Assembly (NCBI GenBank): GCA_035253685.1
Contig: DATFBR010000171.1
Coordinates: 1 to 6,243, forward strand
Length of the DNA stretch: 6,243 nt
DNA from: DASRTE01 sp035253685
Lineage (GTDB): Bacteria; Actinomycetota; Actinomycetes; Jiangellales; Jiangellaceae
Reading direction: 5' to 3'
Made by a program: the position numbers and the translations under genes. The notes under the pieces are model-generated. The model was not told the origin of the DNA, did no database searches, and saw only the letters and a list, made by a program, of their open reading frames with translations. Of the stretch, positions 1 through 5,979 are shown in pieces. Position 1 is the first letter of the stretch. Each line of letters begins with the position of its first letter.

Positions 1-565
1 TGGGCCGGGTCTGCTGCGCACCCTCGTGGGTCTCGGGGCCGGGGCCGCCGTCAGAAGCGGCTCGCGCCTCGCCGCCTGCGGCCGCCCCTGCAAGGGGTGC
101 CGCACCTGCTGATGCCGCGCCGCCCTCGGTGATCGTCGTCGCCAGGCAGTCGGCGAACTGACCGATCAGCTTGTTACCGACGTCGTTCATCACGCCGCGG
201 CCGAACTGCGCGGGCTTGCCGGTGATGGCCAAGTCGGTGACGACGTTGACCCGGGTGGAGCCGCTCTCGTCCGTCATGCGGGCCGTGACCGTGGCGGCGG
301 CCGTACCCGAGCCGCGGGTCTCGCGACCCTTGGCCTCGACCACGGCCCGGTGAGCGGCCGCATCCTTCTCCAGGAACGACGCCTTTCCGGCGTAGGCCAC
401 GGTGATCGGCCCGACCTTGACCTTGACATTGCCGGTGAACGAATCACCGTCGACCGTCTCGACCGACGCGCCGGGCATGCACGGCGCGATTGTCTCGACG
501 TCGAGAAGGACCTCCCAGGCTCGGTCGACGGGGACGGGGACGGTGAACTCGTGCTCGAGTTGCAT
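1..565 (-). CDS. coxG: CoxG-like SRPBCC family protein (CO dehydrogenase subunit G family), 3' end outside window
   Basis: The frame is open from ATG at 565 to the left edge: 188 codons, no stop, so the C-terminus is missing. The N-terminus has the CoxG/PF06240 pattern: VDRAWEVLLDVETIAPCMPG at residues 13-32, a GNVKVKVGP strand at 45-53, then an AYAGKASF strand. A C-terminal helix of the lipid-binding START-like fold spans about residues 118-141 (GKPAQFGRGVMNDVGNKLIG at 116-135). After about residue 148 the chain becomes an Ala/Gly/Pro-rich tail. Some family members end in a membrane anchor; whether this one does lies outside the window. The start lies 4 bases after the coxM stop, with AGGGA at 575-579 nine bases upstream. 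CoxG of Oligotropha has been linked to membrane attachment of CO dehydrogenase. A role here in anchoring or assembling the Mo enzyme is inferred from family and position. Confidence 0.88.
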   Translation of the reverse strand, partial: MQLEHEFTVPVPVDRAWEVLLDVETIAPCMPGASVETVDGDSFTGNVKVKVGPITVAYAGKASFLEKDAAAHRAVVEAKGRETRGSGTAAATVTARMTDESGSTRVNVVTDLAITGKPAQFGRGVMNDVGNKLIGQFADCLATTITEGGAASAGAAPLAGAAAGGEARAASDGGPGPETHEGAQQTRP

Positions 566-569
566 GGGC

Positions 570-1427
570 TCAGATCCCTGCTGCAGCGGTCAGGGCCCGG
601 CCGGTGAGGACCTGGGCCAGGTGCGTCCGATAGTCGGCGGACGCATGGATGTCGCTGGACGGACTCGTGCCGTCACTGGCGGAGGCGGCCGCCGCAGCGA
701 CGGACTCTGCCGTCGCGGCCGAACCGACCAGGGCACGTTCGACCGCCCGGGCCCGGATCGGGGTGGGACCCATGTTGACCAGGCCGACCCGCGCATCGCC
801 AACGTCGCCGTTGGAGCGCTGCACGACAGCCAGGGCGCCCACCACGGCCCACGACTGCGCGACCAGGTTGAACTTCTCGTACCGGTGGCCCCACCCGTCG
901 CCCAACTTCGGTACCGACACCGAGACCAGGACCTCGTCCGGACCCACTGCCGTCTGCAGGAAGTCGACGAAGAACTCGCCGGCGGGGATCGTACGCCGGC
1001 CGGCGGACCCCGCGACCTCCATCGAGGCATCGAGGGCGAGCGCGAGGGCCGGCAGGTCGCCGGCCGGTTCCGCGTGCGCGATGGAGCCGCCGAAGGTTCC
1101 GCGGTGACGGACTGCGGGGTCGGCGACGGTCTCGGTGACCTCGGTGATGACCGGGCAGTGGGTCCGTACCAAGGGATCGCGCAGGACCTCGTCGTGCGTG
1201 GTTGCCGCACCGATGACCAGCCGGTCGCCGTCCTCGCGGACGCCACGCATCTCGTCGATCCGGCCGACGTCGACGAGCACCGACGGATACGCCAGCCGCA
1301 GGCGGAGCAGCGGGATCAGGCTCTGCCCACCGGCCAGGACCTTGGCGTCGTCGCCGCTGTCACGGAGCGCGCCGAGCGCTTCGTCGACGGAGCCGGCCCG
1401 GACGTAGTCGAACTCCGCCGGAATCAT
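570..1427 (-). CDS. coxM: FAD-binding medium subunit of CO dehydrogenase-type molybdenum hydroxylase
   Basis: The protein has 285 residues, the usual length of CoxM-type FAD subunits (about 270-300). It should bind FAD and pass electrons from the 2Fe-2S subunit to a membrane quinone or other acceptor. Visible FAD-binding motifs of the PCMH/FAD_binding_5 domain are AGGQSLIP at residues 32-39 and TFGGSIAHAEPAGDLPA at 111-127, the latter standing for the common TIGG(N/S)xxxxxPAxD motif. The C-terminal CO-dehydrogenase flavoprotein domain ends in DYRTHLAQVLTGRAL (265-279), typical of the family. I chose ATG 1427 because it overlaps the coxL stop by ATGA and has AGGGAG at 1435-1440, seven bases upstream. 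An in-frame upstream ATG at 1481 would add 18 residues lying wholly inside coxL. Third structural gene of the S-L-M-G operon. Confidence 0.95.
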   Translation of the reverse strand: MIPAEFDYVRAGSVDEALGALRDSGDDAKVLAGGQSLIPLLRLRLAYPSVLVDVGRIDEMRGVREDGDRLVIGAATTHDEVLRDPLVRTHCPVITEVTETVADPAVRHRGTFGGSIAHAEPAGDLPALALALDASMEVAGSAGRRTIPAGEFFVDFLQTAVGPDEVLVSVSVPKLGDGWGHRYEKFNLVAQSWAVVGALAVVQRSNGDVGDARVGLVNMGPTPIRARAVERALVGSAATAESVAAAAASASDGTSPSSDIHASADYRTHLAQVLTGRALTAAAGI

Positions 1428-3799
1428 CGCGACTCTCCCTTCGCGGCTGCCATCGCCTGCCACACGTGCATCGGCGTGCACGGCATCTCGACGTCGTTCA
1501 CGCCCAGAGGCCGCAGCGCATCGACCACTGCGTTGACGACCGCAGGGGTCGAGGCGATCGTGCCGGCCTCGCCGACACCCTTCACCCCCAACGGGTTCGT
1601 CGTCGAAGGAGTCTCGGTCCGGTCGGTGGTGAACGATGGCAGGTCGGCGGCACTGGGGACCATGTAGTCGACCAGCGTGCCGGTGACGAGGTTGCCCTCG
1701 GCGTCGTAAACCGCACCCTCGAACAGGGCCTGGGCGATGCCCTGGGTGACGCCGCCGTGCACCTGTCCCTCCACGACCAGTGGGTTGACGACCTTGCCGA
1801 CGTCGTCGACGGCGACGTACTGCTTCAGTGCGACGGCACCGGTCTCGGTGTCGACCTCGACGTGAGCGAGGTGCGTGCCATGCGGGAACGAGAACGTCTC
1901 CGGGTCGAGGACGGCGTCGGCGGTCAGGATCGGGTCGGCCCCGTCAGGCAGGTCGTGGGCGACGAACGACGCGAACGCCAGCTCCTGGATGGTCTTGCCG
2001 GCCTCCGCCGAGCCGCGGACCGAGAACCGGCCCGCGGAGAACTCGAGGTCGCGCTGGTCGACCTCCAGTTGGTGGGCCGCCAGCACCTGAGCCTTCTCGA
2101 CGATCTTCTCGCATGCCTGCAGGATGGCGACGCCGCCCACGGCCAGGGACCGGGAGCCGTAGGTGTCCAGCCCGAGCGGCGCCGTCCGCGTGTCCCCGTG
2201 CACGACGGCGACGTCCTCGAACGAGACCCCGAGCGCGTCCGCCGCGATCTGGGCGAACGTCGTCGCGTGGCTCTGCCCGTGCGGGGAGGTGCCCGTGACC
2301 ACCTCGACCTTGCCCAGCGGCAGGACCCGTACGGTCGCCGCCTCCCAGCCGCCGGCGATGTACCCTTCCCGGCCGAGCCACCGTGATGGCGCGAGTCCGC
2401 ACATCTCGGTGTACGTGGAGACCCCGATGCCGAGTTGCACCGGGTCGTTGCGATCGCGCCGCTCCTGCTGCTCGCGGCGCAGCTCGTCGTAGCCGAGCAG
2501 CTCGGTGGCCCTGGTCGTCGCCTTCTCGTAGTCGCCGGAGTCGTATTCGAGTCCGCTCACGGTCGTGTAAGGGAACTCGTCGTGCTGGATCCAGTTCTTC
2601 CGGCGCAGCTCGAGCGGGTCCAGGTCGAGCTCGTTGGCGAGCTCGTCCATCATCCGCTCGATGACATATGTCGCCTCGGGTCGTCCGGCGCCCCGGTAGG
2701 CGTCCGTGGGCGTCGTGTTGGTGAACACGCCGGTACAGGAGAGGTCGTGGGCCTCGAACTTGTATATGCCCGGATACATGTACCGGCCGAGCAGTGGGAT
2801 GCACGGGGTGAGCAGCTGCAGGTGGCCGCCCATGTTGGCGATCAGGTCGACCTTGAGCCCGAGCACGGTGCCGTCGCGGGTCGCAGCAATCTCTGCGTCC
2901 TGGATGAGGTCGCGGCCGTGAATCGTGGCCTGGTAGTTCTCGCTGCGGGTCTCAGTCCATTTGACGGGAACGCCGAGCTTCTTGGCGAGGACGACCCCGA
3001 TCGCCTCCTCGGCGTAGACGTCGAGCTTGGAGCCGAAGCCGCCGCCGACGTCCGGTGCGATGACCCGTAGGCTCGACTGCGGGACGCTGGCCACCAGCGC
3101 GATGAAGATCTGCACGAAGTGCGGGACCTGGGTCGACGACCACAGCGTGTACTCGTTGGTCGCGGGGGTGGGTTGGCAGACCACCGAGCGCGGCTCCATG
3201 GCGGTCGGAATCAGCCGCTGGTTGATGAACCGCCGGTTCAGGACGACCTCGGCACGCTCGCGGGCCGCGGCGTAGTCGCCATGGTTCTCCCGCCAGGTGA
3301 AGCAGCGGTTCGCCGGCACGTCATCGTGCACCAGCGCGGAGCCCTCGGCCATCGCGGCTTCCATGTCGAGGACCGCTGGCAGGGTGTCGAACTCGACCTC
3401 GATCGCCTCCAGCGCGTCGGCGGCCGCCTCCCTGCTGGTCGCCGCCACGACGGCGACGCCGTCCCCGACGAAGCGCACCTTGTCGGCGGCGAGCGGGAAG
3501 TGCGGCGGGGTCTTCTGGTCGTCCGACACCGTCCACGCCATCGGCAGCGCCCCCCAGTCGCCGGCAAGGTCGGCTCCGCTGAACGCCGCGACGACGCCCG
3601 GCCGCTCGCGGGCCGCCGAGACGTCGACGTTGGTGATCGTGGCGTGCGCGACCGGGCTGCGCAGGATCGCCAGGTGCAGCATGCCGGGCAGCATGATGTT
3701 GTCGGTCCACTGGGTCTGCCCGGTGAGCAGGTGCGCGTCCTCGCTACGCCGGCGCGCCTGTCCGACCTCGTTGACGCGTCCTTCCGCAACGGTGGTCAT
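1424..3799 (-). CDS. coxL: Molybdopterin-binding large (catalytic) subunit, form II CO dehydrogenase-like
   Basis: The protein has 791 residues, normal for CoxL-type subunits (about 760-810). It carries the Mo-molybdopterin site of the xanthine oxidase superfamily. Visible landmarks are: N-terminal RRRSEDAHLLTGQTQWTDNI (a/b hammerhead domain, from residue 16); MEPRS (201-205); the VGGGFGSK loop (251-258); the active-site loop AYRGAGR (367-373); GTSPHGQSHATTFAQIAAD (503-521) and GLDTYGSRS (543-551), which contact the pterin; and KGVGEAGT (740-747), with the predicted catalytic glutamate at E744. Form I CO dehydrogenases have AYxCSFR with a copper-ligating Cys; here that position is G370, so this is form II ('BOF'). 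The substrate could be CO or another small molecule such as an aldehyde or N-heterocycle. ATG 3799 overlaps the coxS stop by ATGA and has GGAGG at 3807-3811, seven bases upstream. Cytoplasmic enzyme of an (LMS)2 complex. Confidence 0.95.
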   Translation of the reverse strand: MTTVAEGRVNEVGQARRRSEDAHLLTGQTQWTDNIMLPGMLHLAILRSPVAHATITNVDVSAARERPGVVAAFSGADLAGDWGALPMAWTVSDDQKTPPHFPLAADKVRFVGDGVAVVAATSREAAADALEAIEVEFDTLPAVLDMEAAMAEGSALVHDDVPANRCFTWRENHGDYAAARERAEVVLNRRFINQRLIPTAMEPRSVVCQPTPATNEYTLWSSTQVPHFVQIFIALVASVPQSSLRVIAPDVGGGFGSKLDVYAEEAIGVVLAKKLGVPVKWTETRSENYQATIHGRDLIQDAEIAATRDGTVLGLKVDLIANMGGHLQLLTPCIPLLGRYMYPGIYKFEAHDLSCTGVFTNTTPTDAYRGAGRPEATYVIERMMDELANELDLDPLELRRKNWIQHDEFPYTTVSGLEYDSGDYEKATTRATELLGYDELRREQQERRDRNDPVQLGIGVSTYTEMCGLAPSRWLGREGYIAGGWEAATVRVLPLGKVEVVTGTSPHGQSHATTFAQIAADALGVSFEDVAVVHGDTRTAPLGLDTYGSRSLAVGGVAILQACEKIVEKAQVLAAHQLEVDQRDLEFSAGRFSVRGSAEAGKTIQELAFASFVAHDLPDGADPILTADAVLDPETFSFPHGTHLAHVEVDTETGAVALKQYVAVDDVGKVVNPLVVEGQVHGGVTQGIAQALFEGAVYDAEGNLVTGTLVDYMVPSAADLPSFTTDRTETPSTTNPLGVKGVGEAGTIASTPAVVNAVVDALRPLGVNDVEMPCTPMHVWQAMAAAKGESR

Positions 3800-4290
3800 G
3801 CCGACACCTCCGCCGGGGACGCAGCGGCGCCTGCCTTCGCCACCTGCGCGACCGCACGGACGATGTTCTGGTAACCGGTGCAGCGGCACAGGTTGCCCTC
3901 GAGGCCCTCGCGGATCTCCCGCTCGCTGGGATCGGGGTTGTTCGACAGCAAGTCGATCGCGGCCATGATCATGCCCGGCGTGCAGAAGCCGCACTGCAGT
4001 GCATGACACTCGTGAAATGCCTGCTGCATCGGGTGCAGGGCCCCGTCGTCGCCGGCCAGGCCCTGGATGGTCGTCACCTCGGTGCTGTCAGCCTGGACCG
4101 CGAGCACCGCGCAGCTCTTCACGCTCACGCCGTCCATCAGGACGGTGCAGGCACCGCAGTTGGTGGTGTCGCAACCGACGACAGTGCCTACCTTCCCGGC
4201 GCGGTCGCGAAGATAGTGGACGAGCAGGACTCGTGGCTCGACGTCGTCCTCGTGGCGGACTCCGTCGACGGTGACGCTGATCCGGGCCAC
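3796..4290 (-). CDS. coxS: 2Fe-2S small subunit of CO dehydrogenase-type molybdenum hydroxylase
   Basis: The protein has 164 residues, the normal size for CoxS. The N-terminal plant-type ferredoxin domain has its cluster cysteines at C40, C45, C48 and C60 (CDTTNCGAC, then KSC). The C-terminal helical 2Fe-2S domain has C100, C103, C135 and C137 (QCGFCTPGM and LCRCTGY). All eight ligands are present. The two clusters relay electrons from the Mo site of CoxL to the FAD of CoxM. The start is GTG at 4290, set by a strong Shine-Dalgarno sequence immediately upstream and by the conserved start of the fold (ARISVTVDGVRH). It is the first gene of the operon, and its stop overlaps the coxL start by ATGA. 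The eleven-residue Ala/Ser-rich C-terminal tail is unremarkable. Confidence 0.96.
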   Translation of the reverse strand: MARISVTVDGVRHEDDVEPRVLLVHYLRDRAGKVGTVVGCDTTNCGACTVLMDGVSVKSCAVLAVQADSTEVTTIQGLAGDDGALHPMQQAFHECHALQCGFCTPGMIMAAIDLLSNNPDPSEREIREGLEGNLCRCTGYQNIVRAVAQVAKAGAAASPAEVSA

Positions 4291-4300
4291 TGGTTCCTCC
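4291..4300 (-). promoter_or_regulatory. Strong ribosome binding site of coxS that fixes the GTG start
   Basis: Read on the minus strand the bases are GGAGGAACCA followed directly by GTG. GGAGGA is a near-perfect anti-Shine-Dalgarno match, four bases before the start. It supports the GTG at 4290 over any other start. Confidence 0.8.
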
Positions 4301-4333
4301 TTCGCGTCGGGGTACGCGGCGGTCGGAGGTGGC

Positions 4334-4365
4334 GCACGGTGACCGTGCCGTCACCCCCCGGCACG
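4334..4365. repeat. Cluster of three overlapping inverted repeats in the coxS upstream region
   Basis: Three perfect inverted repeats share bases. GCACGGT-G-ACCGTGC (4334-4348) is a 7+1+7 palindrome. GGTGAC (4338-4343) pairs with GTCACC (4350-4355) across 6 bases. CGTGCCG (4344-4350) pairs with CGGCACG (4359-4365) across an 8-base loop containing part of a C6 run (G6 in the coxS sense). The repeats lie 44-75 bases upstream of the coxS start. They could be a dimeric regulator site or alternative RNA hairpins in the leader. The symmetry is visible in the sequence; any regulatory role is inference. Confidence 0.4.
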
Positions 4366-4428
4366 CGGTTCAGGGACCATTCGTGCTGCCCATCGGGGCA
4401 TCCCTTCGTGGCTCTCGCCTTCGTCGCC

Positions 4429-4457
4429 ACCCTAGGCACCGCGACGCTTCGGCGTAA
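4429..4457 (-). promoter_or_regulatory. Candidate promoter for the coxSLMG operon
   Basis: On the minus strand TAGGGT (4429-4434) fits the actinobacterial -10 pattern TAnnnT. Seventeen bases upstream is TTACGC (4452-4457), a poor -35 match with only the leading TT shared with TTGACA. Transcription starting near 4422 would give a leader of about 130 bases that includes the inverted repeats at 4334-4365. Weakly supported. Confidence 0.25.
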
Positions 4458-4544
4458 GACCTTTGACGAGGAAACGACGGGGTGAGGCGGCGGGCATCCA
4501 GGGTGCGCGGGTTAGCCTGCCGGTAGATCGTGGACTGGAGGGGC

Positions 4545-4550
4545 AGGTGG
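4545..4550 (+). promoter_or_regulatory. Ribosome binding site that decides the start of the coiled-coil membrane gene
   Basis: AGGTGG lies six bases before ATG 4557, a proper spacing. A purine-rich GGAGGGG (4537-4543) lies a little further up. An in-frame GTG at 4530 would place both elements inside the coding region and has no comparable purine-rich element at good distance, so ATG 4557 is preferred. Confidence 0.5.
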
Positions 4551-4556
4551 TCTGCG

Positions 4557-5219
4557 ATGCCCGAGGTCCCCAACGGCCCTCTCGGCCATCCCGACCAGGC
4601 GCGCGGCCATGGGCGGCAGACCGAAGCGGACCAGGCCGCGCGCCAGACGGCGGCGCTGGAGCGCGAGATCGATCTCTCGCTGCGCCGCGCCGACGACGCA
4701 ACACTTGGCCACTCGGTCCGGCGGCGCGCGCCGCGCTGGCTGATCGCCACGGCGATCCTGCTCGCCCTCGCGCTGGTGGCTGCCGCAGCGCTGGCGACCT
4801 ACCTGTGGCGGGCGACGGACGAGTGGACGGCGGAGTCCGACCGCCTCGCGGCCGTTGCGACCGACCTGGCCGCCGAGCGCGACGCGCTGACCGCCGACCT
4901 CGACCAGGCCCGACGCGATCTCGCCGCCACCGAGGAGCAGCTTCGCGAGGCTCAGGACCGCATCACCGAACTCGCCGAGGAGAAGGCCCAGACGGCCGAC
5001 GAGCGCGAGGTGGCCCGACTCGTCGCCGGCGACGTCGTCGGCGTCGCCAACCAGCTCGAGGTCTGCGTCCGCGGTCAAGGGCAGCTGATCACCGCACTGG
5101 AGGACGCCGAGGTGTACGACCCAGCCTCGGTTTCCGAGTTCGCCCGGCAGGTCGCCGATGCCTGCAGCCAGGCACTTGCGGGTAGCGAGGAGATCAAACG
5201 GCAGCTGGGGATCGATTGA
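4557..5219 (+). CDS. Unrecognised single-pass membrane protein with extracytoplasmic coiled coil
   Basis: I do not recognise a family. The 220-residue protein has a hydrophilic N-terminus of about 58 residues, ending in RRRAPR. One strongly hydrophobic segment follows at about 61-83, rich in Ala and Leu. The basic flank before the segment predicts N-inside, C-outside topology without cleavage. Residues about 90-157 are Ala/Glu/Leu/Arg-rich with heptad-like spacing and almost no Gly or Pro, a clear coiled coil. A short C-terminal domain (about 158-220) has two cysteines, C170 and C203, that could form a disulfide outside the membrane. The stop codon overlaps the TTG start of the serine protease gene, so the two are probably co-translated. 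A role as scaffold, partner or substrate of that protease is inference. Septation or envelope proteins of DivIC or DUF type share this build, but I see no diagnostic motif. Confidence 0.85.
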   Translation: MPEVPNGPLGHPDQARGHGRQTEADQAARQTAALEREIDLSLRRADDATLGHSVRRRAPRWLIATAILLALALVAAAALATYLWRATDEWTAESDRLAAVATDLAAERDALTADLDQARRDLAATEEQLREAQDRITELAEEKAQTADEREVARLVAGDVVGVANQLEVCVRGQGQLITALEDAEVYDPASVSEFARQVADACSQALAGSEEIKRQLGID

Positions 5220-5944
5220 GACTGCTGCGCCTGGTGCCGCTCTGTGCGGCCGTTGTGCTGGCCGGCTGCGGAGAGCTGCCCGAGCTGCCGCCGATGCCGG
5301 ACCCGGTCGCGATCGGCGAGACCACCGCGGCGCCGACGCCGGCCCCCGGCGCGACGACACTGTCACCAGACGGGTTCCGGACCACCGAGCGGGTGGCCGT
5401 CCGGGTCCGCAACGTCGGCTGTGACGGCGTGAGCACGGGCAGTGGGTTTGCCGTGTCCGAGGACATCCTGGTCACCAACCGGCACGTCGTGGCCGGCGCG
5501 GACACCCTTCAGGTGAGCACGTACGACGGGCAGGATCTGCTGGTCGAAACGGCGGGAGCCGCCGTCGTGGCCGACCTGGCGATCGTGCACACCCGCTCGG
5601 CTCTGCCCGCGGCGGTCACGCTGGCCGAGTCGGACCCCGAGGTGGGCGAGCCGGTCGAGGTCGTCGGCTACCCGGGCGGTGGCCGGCTCACCTCCAGCGC
5701 CGGCACAGTCCTGGGTTTCGCCGAGGACCCGCTGGATGCGAATGCCGGCCAGGTCGTCGTCACCGATGCTCCCGCGGAGCCCGGATCGTCGGGAAGCCCG
5801 ATGTACGACGAGTCGGGCCAGGTCGTCGGGGTCGTCTACGCGGCGACGAAGGACGGGACCCGGTCCCTGGCCGTACCGGTCTCGACGCTGCAAACCATGC
5901 TCGACCAGGCCAGCTTCGACGACGAGGTCCCACCCTGCGAATAG
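5216..5944 (+). CDS. Lipoprotein trypsin-like serine protease (S1/HtrA-like fold, no PDZ domain)
   Basis: The 242-residue protein begins with a lipoprotein signal: basic MRLLR, a hydrophobic core, and the lipobox LAGC with lipidated Cys at C18. A Pro/Thr/Ala-rich linker (about 21-50) leads to a chymotrypsin-fold domain. The catalytic triad is visible: H90 in VTNRHVVAGA, D120 in VADLAIVH and S192 in PGSSGSPMYD, where GSSGSP replaces the usual GNSGGP. C69 and C241 could form a disulfide. There is no room for a PDZ domain, unlike most HtrA proteins; the GSGF...TNRHVVAG segment resembles actinobacterial MarP-type periplasmic proteases. It should act on the outer face of the membrane. The TTG start at 5216 overlaps the preceding stop (TTGA), with GGGG at 5207-5210 upstream. 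The next in-frame GTG (5234) would cut the signal peptide, which favours TTG. Confidence 0.9.
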   Translation: MRLLRLVPLCAAVVLAGCGELPELPPMPDPVAIGETTAAPTPAPGATTLSPDGFRTTERVAVRVRNVGCDGVSTGSGFAVSEDILVTNRHVVAGADTLQVSTYDGQDLLVETAGAAVVADLAIVHTRSALPAAVTLAESDPEVGEPVEVVGYPGGGRLTSSAGTVLGFAEDPLDANAGQVVVTDAPAEPGSSGSPMYDESGQVVGVVYAATKDGTRSLAVPVSTLQTMLDQASFDDEVPPCE

Positions 5945-5954
5945 ACCCGCCGTC

Positions 5955-5967
5955 CGCACCGGGTGCG
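5955..5967. repeat. Short perfect palindrome between protease gene and HTH_42 gene
   Basis: CGCACC-G-GGTGCG is a 6+1+6 inverted repeat in the 35-base gap. As RNA it would be a five-pair hairpin with a three-base loop. No T-run follows, so it is not an intrinsic terminator. It may be chance in GC-rich sequence or part of a regulatory site just before the next gene's ribosome binding site. Confidence 0.2.
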
Positions 5968-5979
5968 AGGATGCGCCGA

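Larger units (their letters stand above)
4291..4556. other. Divergent intergenic region between coxS and the plus-strand membrane gene
   Basis: This 266-base gap is the longest stretch without a convincing gene. It must hold the promoters for both directions. On the minus side I see the TAGGGT candidate and the inverted-repeat cluster listed separately. On the plus side TAGCCT at 4513-4518 fits TAnnnT but has no recognisable -35 element 16-18 bases upstream. A TTGACG at 4463-4468 is too far from it (44 bases) to form one promoter. I see no tRNA-like cloverleaf or known riboswitch core. Confidence 0.6.

Noticed and set aside
1428..1481. 18-residue N-terminal extension of coxM starting at 1481
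   Set aside because: It overlaps the coxL coding end, while ATG 1427 has a good ribosome binding site and the standard ATGA overlap.
402..1667. 421-codon open frame on the plus strand
   Set aside because: It runs antisense to coxG, coxM and coxL, crosses three gene borders, and its translation is Arg/Gly/Asp-rich without domain features. This is the usual shadow of high-GC codon bias.
1466..2386. 306-codon plus-strand frame and other long antisense frames inside coxL
   Set aside because: coxL has clear domain motifs throughout; the antisense translations are compositionally skewed and motif-free.
3800..4009. 70-residue N-terminal extension of coxL starting at 4009
   Set aside because: The extension lies wholly inside coxS in another frame and has no family similarity; ATG 3799 has GGAGG seven bases upstream and starts the family-typical N-terminus.
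4530..4556. GTG start at 4530 for the coiled-coil membrane gene
   Set aside because: It would place the AGGTGG and GGAGGGG elements inside the gene; ATG 4557 has correct spacing to AGGTGG. Not fully excluded.
4512..5366. 284-codon minus-strand frame opposite the coiled-coil and protease genes
   Set aside because: It spans the overlap of two well-supported plus-strand genes and its translation shows no recognisable domain; the regular heptad composition of the plus gene explains the open antisense frame.
5945..5979. Intrinsic terminator after the protease gene
   Set aside because: There is a palindrome (5955-5967) but no T-run on either side, and the next gene starts at once.
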